Assembly (NCBI GenBank): GCA_001769125.1
Contig: MEOG01000081.1
Coordinates: 1-64,000, forward strand
Length of the DNA: 64,000 nucleotides
Origin: Bacteroidetes bacterium GWF2_35_48
GTDB lineage: Bacteria; Bacteroidota; Bacteroidia; Bacteroidales; GWF2-35-48
Reading direction: 5' to 3'
In this document: positions 1 to 10,655 of the stretch, piece by piece
Position numbering within the stretch: position 1 is the first letter of the stretch
Layout of the letters: every line of letters starts with the position of its first letter
Translations under genes and position numbers: made by a program
The notes under the pieces: generated by a model
Database searches by the model: none
What the model saw: only the letters and a program-made list of their open reading frames with translations
What the model was told of the DNA's origin: nothing

Positions 1-76
1 CGATAATTTATTTAATTAACCAACTGATTATCAAATAGTTATGAACAAAATATTGTTCATTGTTATCATATATTAA

Positions 77-1087
77 AATTCAAAACAGTTTCTTATTGGA
101 AATGAGGCCGGATACAATACAACGGAGGGATACAATATTTTTATTGGTAACAAGGCCGGAAGAGCAAATACATCTGGTGGTAGTAATATTTATATTGGTA
201 AATCTGCAGGACTGGCAAACGGTGCAAGTGTTTCAACAGCCAGCAATGTAATTATCGGAGTCATGGCTGGCGCCAGCATGACCACAGGTAACGGTAATAC
301 TTTGATCGGGGCTTTTTCGGGTATGCTTGCAACAGGGTCTAATAATGTCTTTATTGGTCATCAGGCAGGATTTAATGAAACAGGTTCCGATAAACTCGTA
401 ATTGCCAACTCTGAAACAACTCCCCCCCTCATCTACGGAGATTTTTCAAGCGGATTTGTAGGATTGGGCACAATTACCCCTAGTGCGAAACTGAACATTG
501 CCAACGGCGCTTTACGCATTACCAACACTACTGACAATAAACATTATGAACTGTCTTACGATGCAACAGATAATTATTTTTATCTTGACGAATTTGGCGT
601 AGCAAGGCATCTTTATATTAAAAATGGCGGTAATACAGGTATTGGAAGAAATCCTACTGCCAACAAATTTGAAGTTGAAGGAAACGCATCAAAAACGACA
701 GCAACAGCTTGGTTGGCAAATTCAGACAAAAGGATTAAAACCGACATTCAGAATATTGATAATTCTTTCGAAATTATCATGAAGTTGCATCCAGTTAAAT
801 TTAGATATAATGATGAATGGAAAAAGAAACACCCCAGTATTGAGGATAAATACTATTTTAATTTTATAGCTCAAGAGTATCAGCAGGTTTTTCCGGAATC
901 TGTTCAGAATAGTGGAGAATTTGTTGATGGAGACAGCAAAGAAGTACTTCAGATTGATACCTATAACGCCCAAATTGTTACGATAAAAGCGGTTCAGGAA
1001 CTGATAATACAAAACAAGGAATTGCAAAAAACAAATGAAGATTTGCAAAGAAGAATTGAGGCGCTTGAACGATTACTGAAAAAATAA
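77..1087 (+). pseudogene. 5'-truncated surface/tail-fibre-like protein with YadA-head-like IG..AG repeats and C-terminal S74-type intramolecular chaperone domain
   Basis: Open frame runs from nt 77 (in-frame stop just upstream) as NSKQFLIGNEAGYNTTEGYNIFIGNKAGRANTSGG..., continuous with the 263-1087 ORF. C-terminus SDKRIKTDIQNI...ALERLLKK is typical of S74 chaperone domains. No ATG before 263, so the N-terminus looks lost. Confidence 0.7.
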
Positions 1088-1394
1088 ATATTAAAGCACA
1101 TATTGAAAATCTATGTCCCGCAAATTCAATATTGAAAACTTATATTGCATTTTTAATCATTAATATTTGCTTTGATTTATATTTATCGAACGTAACGTTG
1201 AAATTGACGTTTTCTTGCAAGCACTAAATAATATTCATAGCATAATTTTTCTTCATTATTCGGTTTATAAGCTTGGGGTAAAGGTTTGTCCAGACGGGGT
1301 AATACACCGCCTCAAACCTTTACAAAAATTTGTTTGTTATAACAAAAATTATTCTATATTTTTGAGAAATCAACTATTTAACACCCTTTCTACC

Positions 1395-4300
1395 ATGAAA
1401 ACTAAAAAATTATTACTTGTAATCTTTTTTACAATCTTTTTTTCCGGTCTTATTGTTGCACAAACGCCTAATTCCTTTCGCTATCAGGCAGTAGTGCGCA
1501 ATGCAACAGGGAATATTATTCCTGATCAGGCAGTGAATTTTCGTGTAAGTTTGTTGCAATCATCTTCAAGCGGAATAAGCGTGTATTCAGAAGAACATGC
1601 GCAGGCAACAAATGGTTTTGGTCTTGTAAATCTCGAGATAGGAAATGGAACAAACCCAACAGGCATATTTTCTGCTATTGATTGGGCTTCCGGACCCTAT
1701 TTTATAAAAATTGAATTGGATGCAACAGGTGGCAATAGCTTTGTTGAAATGGGAGTAACACAATTGTTAAGCGTTCCGTATGCGCTATATGCAGCAAGTG
1801 GGACTCAAGGTCCGCAAGGGCTACAAGGCGAGCAGGGTGCTCCGGGGCAAGATGGACAGGACGGACAAAATGGTATTAATGGTCAGGATGGAGCACAAGG
1901 TCCTCAGGGTTTGCCGGGTATCAATGGCGTGTCAATAGTATGGCTGGGAGCAACCGTGATTCCTCCTTCTTCTCCGAATTTGAATGAAGCCTATTATAAT
2001 ATAGGAGATGGCAGATCCTATATTTTTGATGGCATTGGATGGCAGATAATGGCACAAGATGGCGCCACAGGAAATACCGGGCCGCAAGGGCCACAAGGAC
2101 TACAGGGTCCATCTGGGACAGGGCTCACCAACCGTGGTTCCTGGCTATCAGGAACAACATACAATCCAAGTGATTATGTGTTTGACCGTTCAACAAATGA
2201 TCCGCTTGTAAACTCAATGTGGATAAGCCAGGCTACAGCACCTTTCGTTTCTGCAACAAGCCCTTATCTTGATATAACGAACTGGGTAGAATTTCAGGCA
2301 CCCTCAGGACAAGACGGAGCATCCATTGTATGGCTGGGAACACTCACAATATCACCAGCTTCTCCATCAATAAACCAGGCGTATTATAATTACAACGATA
2401 AAAAGTCATACATCTGGGACGGTACACAATGGACAGTACTTGCACAGGATGGATTAACGGGACAGCAGGGGATTCAGGGCATTCAGGGACCTCAGGGAAC
2501 CCAGGGGGTACAGGGTAATCAGGGCATTCAGGGTGTTGCTGGGCAAAATGGTATTTCTTTGATATGGCTTGGGTCTTATTCTTCAAATCCATCCAGTCCG
2601 GTTTTTAATAATGCATATTATAACACATCGGATAAAAAATCTTACCTCTGGGACGGTGAAATGTGGCAGATAATTGCGCAGGACGGATTAGACGGAGCTA
2701 CAGGTTTAACAGGATCTCCTGGCGCAAATGGTCAGAATGGTATTTCCGTAAGCTGGCTCGGAACTTTTTCATCTGCACCTGTTAGTCCATCATTAAATCA
2801 GGCGTATTATAATTCTACGGACAAGAAATCTTATGTTTTTGATGGTTTTTTATGGAATGTTATGGCGCAAGATGGAAGCATGGGTCCGCAGGGTTTGCAG
2901 GGAATACAGGGTGTTCAGGGGTCTGCAGGAAATAATGGGATTTCTGTTACCTGGTTGGGAAGTTTTGCAACTGCTCCGTCGAATCCAACATTGAACCAGG
3001 CATATTATAATTCGACTTCAAAAAAATCTTTTATTTACGACGGTTCTTCGTGGCAGCAAGTTTCGCAGGATGGTACGAATGGCACCAACGGAACGAATGG
3101 CACAAATGGCACGAATGGAACTAATGGGTATTCTGTTCTGAGTGGAACATCAAATCCAACGACACAGGGAGTAAATGGTGATTTCTATATTAACACAGCA
3201 ACAAATTTTATTTATGGTCCAAAAACAGCAGGTCTTTGGGGAACCGGAACTTCTCTTATTGGACAGCAGGGAGTTGCCGGCACGAATGGAGCCAATGGAA
3301 CCAACGGTTATGCCGTTCTCAGTGGTACCTCAAATCCAACGACACAGGGAGTAAATGGTGATTTTTACATCAATACAATATCCAGTACCATTTTTGGTCC
3401 GAAAACCGGAGGAGTTTGGGGAACAGGTACACCTCTTATCGGGCCACAAGGAATTCAGGGGATTCAGGGGCCTGCAGGAACAGGATTAAATAATCGTGGA
3501 AACTGGGCAACCGGAACAAATTACAATCCGAACGATTATGTTTTTGATCGCTCATCAGGAGATCCTTTAATAAATACTATGTGGATATCGCAATGGTCTT
3601 CTGCTTTTGTTTCCGGTACACAACCCTATCTTGACGGAACACATTGGATCGAATTTCAGGCGCCTGAAGGACCGCAGGGTGTCGCCGGGACAGATGGTGC
3701 AGACGGTAAAACAATTCTTAACGGAACGGTTAATCCAACCACCCAAGGGGTGAATGGTGATTTTTATTTAAACACTGCCACAAATAATTTATTTGGTCCG
3801 AAAACCGGTGGAGTATGGGGTAGTAGTATATCTCTTGTAGGTCCACAGGGTTCAGCCGGCACAAATGGGACCAATGGCACAAACGGAACCAATGGATATT
3901 CAATATTGAACGGAACCTCTAATCCTACAAGCCAGGGAGTGAATGGTGACTTTTATATCAACACTGCTACCAATACCATTTTTGGTCCCAAAACAGGTGG
4001 TGTTTGGGGCACTGGAACATCGCTGGTAGGTCCCGCAGGAAGTTATACGGCTGGAACAGGAATACAAATATCCAGTGGCACTATTTCTAATTTATTACCC
4101 GACCAGACGGTTGTTTTAAACAATGGCACTGGAATTTCTGTGACTGGCGCTTATCCAAATTTTACAGTTACCAACAGCAGTACAAATGCAACGCATACAG
4201 GAGATGCAACTGGTTCTTCCGCTTTAACTGTTGTAAAATTGCAGGGTCGTGATGTTGCGGCTACCTTACCAACAAACGGACAAAATCTGAAATGGAGCAG

Positions 4301-7094
4301 CACAAATTCAAGGTGGGAACCAACCAATGAAACAGGCTATGGCGCAGGTACCGGGCTATCGTTATCAGGAACCACATTCAACAGTGTGTGGACAGCCAGT
4401 AGCACGAATATTTATAATAATAACACCGGAAATGTTGGTATAGGAACCTCAGCCCCTGGTGCTAAGTTTGAAGTTTATAATGGATCAATAAGAATAGGAA
4501 ATTCTACTGACTCAAAAAGTTATGATCTTGCTTACGATGCCGCAAGCGACTATTTTTATATTGATGAATATGGTACATCTAGGCATTTGGTTATTAAAAA
4601 TACTTCAGGGTATGTTGGTATTGGAACAACAAACCCGGGAGCAAAATTAGAAGTTTCGGGACAAGTTAAAATAACGGGTGGTACACCGGGTACTGGAAAA
4701 GTACTAACCTCTGATGCCAGTGGTCTTGCATCGTGGTCTTCGCCTGCAATTGGTTCTGCAAGCGGAACTCAAAATTATATTTCAAAATTTACCAGTACCA
4801 CTAGTTTAGGAAATAGCCAGATGTTTGACAACGGAACAAATATCGGAATCGGTACAGCTAGTCCTTCTGCCACACTGGATATTCTTAAAGCAGGAAATGT
4901 ATTGGCCAATATCGCCTTACAATTGAGAGCCGGAAATAACGGTGATATTTTTAATTCCAACCAGATTACTTTTGGCTTTAATTCAACAGATACTTACCGT
5001 CATGGCATTAAGACACGTCATAATTCATTATCAAAAACAGGAAACAATATTGACTTTTTTTTATGGAATCAGGGAGTTGATGCTTCAACAACCGTGGGGA
5101 CTTTAAATGTTATGACTCTGGATGGAAACGGAAGAGTGGGTATCGGTACAACAACACCCACCAGTAAAGTACAAATAAAGGCAGAGAGTACACTCCCGGC
5201 AAGTTCTCCTATTTTTGAAATTAAAGATCAGGATGACCACGCTGTAATGACGGTATACAAAGACAGTATCCATTTTTATGTTATGGACCCCGGTTTGCAA
5301 AAAGCAGAAAACAAGGGAGCCTTTGCAGTAAGCGGAAAAAACAGCACAAAAAATATTACCAGCAATCTGTTCTTTTTAGATCCTCTGAACCTTATGTCTG
5401 GACAGGAAGCCGGGAGCAAATTAACATCTTCAATTAATTACACAGGAAAACACAATACCATCATTGGGTTTCATGCTGGTTTTGCTGATACATCTGGATC
5501 CTACAATACATTCCTTGGGTATAAAAGTGGTTATTCCGCAACTTCCGGAAGCAGAAACCATTTTATAGGATACTATGCAGGATATAGCACCCAATCTGGT
5601 GTGGCAAATATATTTATCGGTGATAGCGCAGGAGTAAATGCTACATCTGCTCTACGAAATATTTTTATTGGAGACAAAGCAGGAAAAAATAATACGGATG
5701 GAGATGATAATATTTTTATAGGTTCCCAGTCCGGAAAAAATGTTAACGGATGGTTCAATGTGATGATCGGTACAAATTCTCAGTCAAACAATGTTCTTGC
5801 AAGCGGAAGTACTTTTGTGGGTTACAGAACAGGGATGAACAGCAATATGCTTGCTGGGAACACACTGATCGGGTATGAAGCGGGTTATAACATGGGAACC
5901 TCTCTTTTCAATAGTAATAATTACATTGGGATGGAAGCAGGAAAGGAAAGTAGTGGAGGTTATAATGTTTTTATCGGACGCCGTGCCGGTGCCTGGTATA
6001 CCGGAGATAATAATGTGATTATCGGAGATTATACGAACAGTACAGCTTCAACAGTTGTGTCTAACCGGGTGAAACTCGGCAACAGTAGTACAACTACCAT
6101 GTATTGCCAGGGAGCCTATGAAGCAACTACTGTATCTTTCCCGAATATGTATGTTAGCTCTTCCGGACAAATAATGAGAACTACAACAGCTATGCCATCC
6201 GGAGCGGGTGTTGCAAATAAGGTTGCATTTTGGAATGGAACAACAGGATTATCGTACAATACCAATTTTCACTGGGATAACTCCAACAGTTCATTGGGAA
6301 TCGGAACAACCAGCCCGGGAACACATAAACTGGCTTTGTCTTCATCGAACACAGGCGTTGCGGGATCAACACTTGATATTCTAAATTCAGCTGCCACAGG
6401 GATTGCATTGACGGTTACCAATTCCAGCTCCAGTTCTTCAGATGTTGGTATGTATATGTATCACGGCGGTACCGGAGATTTTTTTAGATTTGATGATGGA
6501 GCTTATGATGCAAAATTTAAATTTACAAATGCAGGTCAGGGGAGGTGCGATTTGAGCTGGGTTGGCGGCGGAGCTGACTATGCTGAATTTTTCTTGAAAG
6601 AAGATACCTTAGCAATTTATGAACCGGGAGACGTAATATTGATGTCTTCAAAAGGTCATTCTGTTGAAACAGGTGCAGAACAATATTCTTCACGCATTGT
6701 TGGTGTTTATTCAACCAATCCTGTTGTTATCGGAAACTCCAGTGCAGACAAAGATCCTGAAAATTCAGTTCTCGTTGGCATGATGGGCGTTGTTCCTACA
6801 AAAGTTACAAACGAAAATGGCGAAATAAAAGTTGGAGATTTTTTAACCTCATCTTCAATTCCCGGTGTTGCAATGAAAGCAACGAAACCTTGTGTAATTA
6901 TTGGACGTGCCATGGATAACTTTAATAAATCTTCCATTGAAAAAATAGATGTTCTTGTTAATCCGGGTTGGGCTGGAAACGAGGAGCAGATAATAGAGCA
7001 GGACGGAAGAATGAAAAAACTGGAAAATGAAAACGCAAATATGAAAGCCGAAATCGAACACATCAAAGCAACGATTGGCGTTACGAGGAAGTAA
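1395..7094 (+). CDS. Very large secreted collagen-like (Gly-X-Y) and YadA-head-like repeat protein
   Basis: Signal peptide MKTKKLLLVIFFTIFFSGLIVAQ starts at 1395 (ORF track start 1215 is probably too early). Repeated GPQGLQG/NGTNGT tracts, five WLG...AYYN...DG..W...QDG modules, many NIFIGxxAG repeats, C-terminal coiled coil. Confidence 0.85.
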   Translation: MKTKKLLLVIFFTIFFSGLIVAQTPNSFRYQAVVRNATGNIIPDQAVNFRVSLLQSSSSGISVYSEEHAQATNGFGLVNLEIGNGTNPTGIFSAIDWASGPYFIKIELDATGGNSFVEMGVTQLLSVPYALYAASGTQGPQGLQGEQGAPGQDGQDGQNGINGQDGAQGPQGLPGINGVSIVWLGATVIPPSSPNLNEAYYNIGDGRSYIFDGIGWQIMAQDGATGNTGPQGPQGLQGPSGTGLTNRGSWLSGTTYNPSDYVFDRSTNDPLVNSMWISQATAPFVSATSPYLDITNWVEFQAPSGQDGASIVWLGTLTISPASPSINQAYYNYNDKKSYIWDGTQWTVLAQDGLTGQQGIQGIQGPQGTQGVQGNQGIQGVAGQNGISLIWLGSYSSNPSSPVFNNAYYNTSDKKSYLWDGEMWQIIAQDGLDGATGLTGSPGANGQNGISVSWLGTFSSAPVSPSLNQAYYNSTDKKSYVFDGFLWNVMAQDGSMGPQGLQGIQGVQGSAGNNGISVTWLGSFATAPSNPTLNQAYYNSTSKKSFIYDGSSWQQVSQDGTNGTNGTNGTNGTNGTNGYSVLSGTSNPTTQGVNGDFYINTATNFIYGPKTAGLWGTGTSLIGQQGVAGTNGANGTNGYAVLSGTSNPTTQGVNGDFYINTISSTIFGPKTGGVWGTGTPLIGPQGIQGIQGPAGTGLNNRGNWATGTNYNPNDYVFDRSSGDPLINTMWISQWSSAFVSGTQPYLDGTHWIEFQAPEGPQGVAGTDGADGKTILNGTVNPTTQGVNGDFYLNTATNNLFGPKTGGVWGSSISLVGPQGSAGTNGTNGTNGTNGYSILNGTSNPTSQGVNGDFYINTATNTIFGPKTGGVWGTGTSLVGPAGSYTAGTGIQISSGTISNLLPDQTVVLNNGTGISVTGAYPNFTVTNSSTNATHTGDATGSSALTVVKLQGRDVAATLPTNGQNLKWSSTNSRWEPTNETGYGAGTGLSLSGTTFNSVWTASSTNIYNNNTGNVGIGTSAPGAKFEVYNGSIRIGNSTDSKSYDLAYDAASDYFYIDEYGTSRHLVIKNTSGYVGIGTTNPGAKLEVSGQVKITGGTPGTGKVLTSDASGLASWSSPAIGSASGTQNYISKFTSTTSLGNSQMFDNGTNIGIGTASPSATLDILKAGNVLANIALQLRAGNNGDIFNSNQITFGFNSTDTYRHGIKTRHNSLSKTGNNIDFFLWNQGVDASTTVGTLNVMTLDGNGRVGIGTTTPTSKVQIKAESTLPASSPIFEIKDQDDHAVMTVYKDSIHFYVMDPGLQKAENKGAFAVSGKNSTKNITSNLFFLDPLNLMSGQEAGSKLTSSINYTGKHNTIIGFHAGFADTSGSYNTFLGYKSGYSATSGSRNHFIGYYAGYSTQSGVANIFIGDSAGVNATSALRNIFIGDKAGKNNTDGDDNIFIGSQSGKNVNGWFNVMIGTNSQSNNVLASGSTFVGYRTGMNSNMLAGNTLIGYEAGYNMGTSLFNSNNYIGMEAGKESSGGYNVFIGRRAGAWYTGDNNVIIGDYTNSTASTVVSNRVKLGNSSTTTMYCQGAYEATTVSFPNMYVSSSGQIMRTTTAMPSGAGVANKVAFWNGTTGLSYNTNFHWDNSNSSLGIGTTSPGTHKLALSSSNTGVAGSTLDILNSAATGIALTVTNSSSSSSDVGMYMYHGGTGDFFRFDDGAYDAKFKFTNAGQGRCDLSWVGGGADYAEFFLKEDTLAIYEPGDVILMSSKGHSVETGAEQYSSRIVGVYSTNPVVIGNSSADKDPENSVLVGMMGVVPTKVTNENGEIKVGDFLTSSSIPGVAMKATKPCVIIGRAMDNFNKSSIEKIDVLVNPGWAGNEEQIIEQDGRMKKLENENANMKAEIEHIKATIGVTRK
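3073..3129 (+). repeat. In-frame short tandem repeat encoding (NGT)n
   Basis: ggtacgaatggcaccaacggaacgaatggcacaaatggcacgaatggaactaatggg; a second similar tract at about 3860-3897. Confidence 0.85.
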
Positions 7095-7572
7095 TTTTTT
7101 CAAATTATTGTCCGACAAAAAAATAGGGCACTCGGAGCTTTTGTTGCTGGATTTTTTTCGTTTTATAAACAGGTCACTTCACGCAAGCGAGAGAGGCTCT
7201 ATGGAGTCGTTTTTCTCACTTTATATCTATCGTGGTCAGTCAGGAGTTCTGAAATTTGTGAAACCTGTCTGCCAGACAAGGCAGGTTCGTGTCATATATT
7301 AGGTTTAATTAATTTTCAGAGTAGGCATAATATTTAAAAAATATCAAACCCTCAATAAAAATACTTCGCATATTTGTGTCCACACAGTAGCTGCTGTTTG
7401 GCAGGTAGGGACGTACTGTTTATAAGAAAAATTATTAGAAACAACAAGTTATAAGCTAAATGTTAAAATTTTATCGGACAATAGTCTTTTTTTAAATTTT
7501 ATAAATATCAGGATTTAATAATCTGTGGAAACCTGCCTTGCCAACCAGTTGGTCTGTTAACAACAGGTAAAT

Positions 7573-7820
7573 AGGGTCTGCTGAAAAAGTCTGTCGTATG
7601 CCAGATTCGAGGCGACAAGACGAAGATGTATAATAATACTTCGAGTCGCAGGCAACAAAGAAGATGGTATGCGACAGACTAACAAAACAAAAATATAAAA
7701 TTATAAAAAGAAGGTGCAAGGATTTTTAATGAATCATTTATTTTATCTTGCACTTGTTATAAGAATAACATATTCTAATCATTTAATATCAAATACGTTT
7801 TGTGATTTTCAGCAGACCCT
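7573..7820. mobile_element. MITE-like non-autonomous element, 248 bp, 15-bp perfect terminal inverted repeats and 4-bp direct flanks
   Basis: AGGGTCTGCTGAAAA at 7573-7587 and TTTTCAGCAGACCCT at 7806-7820; AAAT at both 7569-7572 and 7821-7824; no credible ORF inside. Confidence 0.75.
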
Positions 7821-7904
7821 AAATAAATAAGCAGACAGGTTCGTGAAATCCAGCTACGCTAGACGAGTCTGTGATATAAAGCTCTTCGATACAGACTCAA
7901 AATA

Positions 7905-9251
7905 TTAATTTCTATAACGCAGCCATTTCCACAATTCGCTGTAACTTATTTTTTTACCATACATCAGAATTCCTGTGCGGTAAATCTTTGCGGCCATCCA
8001 TGTAGTTCCTATAAAAGTAAGAACAAGCAACACCATTGACAAAATAATTTCATAATAAGGAACTCCAAACGGTATACGTACCATCATAACAATGGGCGAA
8101 GTAAAAGGAATTATAGAAAACCAGAAGGCAAGCTGCCCCTCAGGGTTCTGAATAATACTTTGAAGCATCACTATAGCAAGAATAAGCGGAATGGTAACCG
8201 GCATCATGAATTGCTGGGTGTCGGCTTCATTATCCACAGCAGAACCTATAGCACCGAACAGTGATGCGTACAACAAATATCCTCCTATAAAATAAAATAA
8301 AAAAGTTGCGAGCATCACTCCGAAATTAATTGATTTCAGAGAAGAAAAAGCATCGTTAATCATTTCCGTTTTATCTGTTACTACGGGCTGCCCTTTTTGA
8401 AGACCACTGGAAGAAAAAACAGATTCTGTCTGAATTTGACTCTGAATAATCTTGCTGCTGTCTTCCTGAATAAAAGATTTTGCAACAGTAAAAATAGCAA
8501 AGGTCAGAATAACCCATAACAGGAACTGCGTGAGACCCACCATTGCAACGCCAATAATTTTTCCCATCATCAGTTGAAAAGGTTTAACAGAAGAGACTAT
8601 AACCTCCACGATACGATTTGTTTTTTCTTCAATAACACCGCGCATTACCTGCGCCCCATACATAAAAATGAAAAAATAAATCAGAATTCCAGAGATTATT
8701 CCTACCGCCATTGCAATTTCCGTAGATGTTTTTTCTTCTTTTCCATCATCTGTCCATTTAATTGTTTGTATTGAAATATTTGTTTTAACAGCCTTGAGTA
8801 TTGCGTCCAGGTCTTTAATGTCATACGTTTTCAGCTTGAGTCTTTCGAGCTCTTTTTCAATAGCATTTGAAATATGCATTTTTACTCCAAGACTGGGTTG
8901 CTTATTAGAATACAGTTGAACCGATTTTGGTGCATAAGTAATTATGTGAGGAATATAAAGCACTGCGTAAAAATCAGATGATTTAAAAGTAGCTTTTGCC
9001 TGTTCAAGAGAAACTCCTTCAAGATATTCAAATTTTAAAAACTCTGTTTCGGGAATTACATTCTGAAAAATTTTAGAGCTGTCAACTACCGCTATAACCT
9101 TATGTTCTTCCTGATCCATTTTTGCGAAAATCACAGGAGCAATCATCAGAGCAGCCATCAAAATGGGACCGACAATCGTCATTATAATAAAGGTTTTTTT
9201 TCTTACGCGCGTAAGATATTCTCTTTGAATAATCAGAAATATTTTGTTCAT
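7905..9251 (-). CDS. ABC-2 type transporter permease (NatB-like)
   Basis: MNKIFLIIQREYLTRVRKKTFIIMTIVGPILMAALM..., multiple TM segments, directly downstream of its ATPase gene. Confidence 0.85.
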   Translation of the reverse strand: MNKIFLIIQREYLTRVRKKTFIIMTIVGPILMAALMIAPVIFAKMDQEEHKVIAVVDSSKIFQNVIPETEFLKFEYLEGVSLEQAKATFKSSDFYAVLYIPHIITYAPKSVQLYSNKQPSLGVKMHISNAIEKELERLKLKTYDIKDLDAILKAVKTNISIQTIKWTDDGKEEKTSTEIAMAVGIISGILIYFFIFMYGAQVMRGVIEEKTNRIVEVIVSSVKPFQLMMGKIIGVAMVGLTQFLLWVILTFAIFTVAKSFIQEDSSKIIQSQIQTESVFSSSGLQKGQPVVTDKTEMINDAFSSLKSINFGVMLATFLFYFIGGYLLYASLFGAIGSAVDNEADTQQFMMPVTIPLILAIVMLQSIIQNPEGQLAFWFSIIPFTSPIVMMVRIPFGVPYYEIILSMVLLVLTFIGTTWMAAKIYRTGILMYGKKISYSELWKWLRYRN

Positions 9252-9269
9252 GACAGAGCGACTTTTTTA

Positions 9270-10208
9270 TTAATTTTTATTTGGGGATTGCGCATTTGTT
9301 TCTTCAACAATTTTTATGAAAATATCATTCATATTCGGAATGATTTCATTAAAAGCGATGATTCTTCCGGTGGGCATAAGAATACGTAGAATATCGTTTG
9401 TATCAGCATCGCTTGTAAGTTTAATTTTTATCGAATGATTTGGAGCATCAGCATTCACATCAATAATTTCATAGAGACTGGTCATTGCAGCTTCCATTCT
9501 ATTAAATTTTCCTTCAAACTTAACTTCAAAAATATTGGATTTATAGGTTTTACGGATATCGTGAATGGATCCATCTAAGATTTTCCGGGACTTATTAATA
9601 AGGGCAATACTGTCGCAAAGCTCTTCAACAGAGCCCATGTTATGCGTAGAAAAAATAATGGTTGCACCCTTTTTTTTCAGGTCAAGAATTTCCTGCTTTA
9701 AAAGATTTGTATTGATAGGGTCAAATCCGCTGAAAGGTTCATCAAAGATTAATAATTTAGGTTCATGCAGAATGGTAACAATAAATTGTATTTTCTGTTG
9801 CATCCCTTTTGAAAGCTCCTCAACTTTTTTATCCCACCATGCCTGAATTTCAAATTTTTCAAACCAGTATTTTAATTTAATAAGCGCATCTTTTTTTGAC
9901 AAACCCTTTAAGCGTGCCAGATATAAAGCCTGCTCCCCTACTTTCATTTTTTTATACAAACCGCGTTCTTCCGGGAGGTATCCGATATTATAAATATGGT
10001 CTGATTTTAACTTTTCTCCGAATAAAAAACAATTTCCGCTATCGGGTGCTGTTATCTGATTGATGATTCTTATTAATGTTGTTTTACCTGCACCATTCGG
10101 ACCCAGCAAGCCAAATATTGAACCCTCCTGTACAGAAAGGCTTATATCGTCTAAAGCAAGGTGGTTTGCATATTTTTTGACAACATTTTCAGTACGAAAA
10201 ATTTCCAT
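9270..10208 (-). CDS. ABC transporter ATP-binding protein (NatA-like)
   Basis: Walker A GPNGAGKTT, signature LSKGMQQK, Walker B LLIFDEPFSGFD. Confidence 0.92.
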   Translation of the reverse strand: MEIFRTENVVKKYANHLALDDISLSVQEGSIFGLLGPNGAGKTTLIRIINQITAPDSGNCFLFGEKLKSDHIYNIGYLPEERGLYKKMKVGEQALYLARLKGLSKKDALIKLKYWFEKFEIQAWWDKKVEELSKGMQQKIQFIVTILHEPKLLIFDEPFSGFDPINTNLLKQEILDLKKKGATIIFSTHNMGSVEELCDSIALINKSRKILDGSIHDIRKTYKSNIFEVKFEGKFNRMEAAMTSLYEIIDVNADAPNHSIKIKLTSDADTNDILRILMPTGRIIAFNEIIPNMNDIFIKIVEETNAQSPNKN

Positions 10209-10655
10209 TTTATTTTATATGTAGTATACTATTTTTTACCTTACCGTGTCGCAAACCTGTGAGCCTGCCTTCAGGGATATCCATCACACAAGCCTGCCCG
10301 CAATACCTCCTACCGTGTGGACACATCTTTTTTTTGCTTGATTTTGTCACAAAATTTGCATACTTATATTTTATTGCCAGGTTTAGCATAGGTATTACGC
10401 AAATTTTCCGCCAAAATCTTTTTATTATCATTTGTTTATACCCCGAGCTAAAGCTCGGGGTTATAAACCTGCCTGACCGGCAAGGCAGGCATTCGACTCC
10501 TCCGGAGTCGTTTTTCATTATTTGTGTCCACACGGTAGCCGCAATACCTCACAGGATTGCCTCCTTAACCCATTTATATTTCCTAATTTTCGCAAACCTG
10601 TGAGGATAGCCTGCGCACTTGCCATCGCACGATACCTCACAGGATTGCTCCTAAA

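Noticed and set aside
722-1048. Antisense ORFs inside the surface-protein genes (also 1921-2112, 2344-2592, 4775-4960, 6190-6408, 6707-7066)
   Set aside because: Overlap strongly coding sense frames; composition is shadow-frame-like with no recognisable family.
10210-10603. ORFs on both strands between the ABC ATPase and dnaJ genes
   Set aside because: Lie over a cluster of palindromic repeats; translations look like translated repeats rather than proteins.
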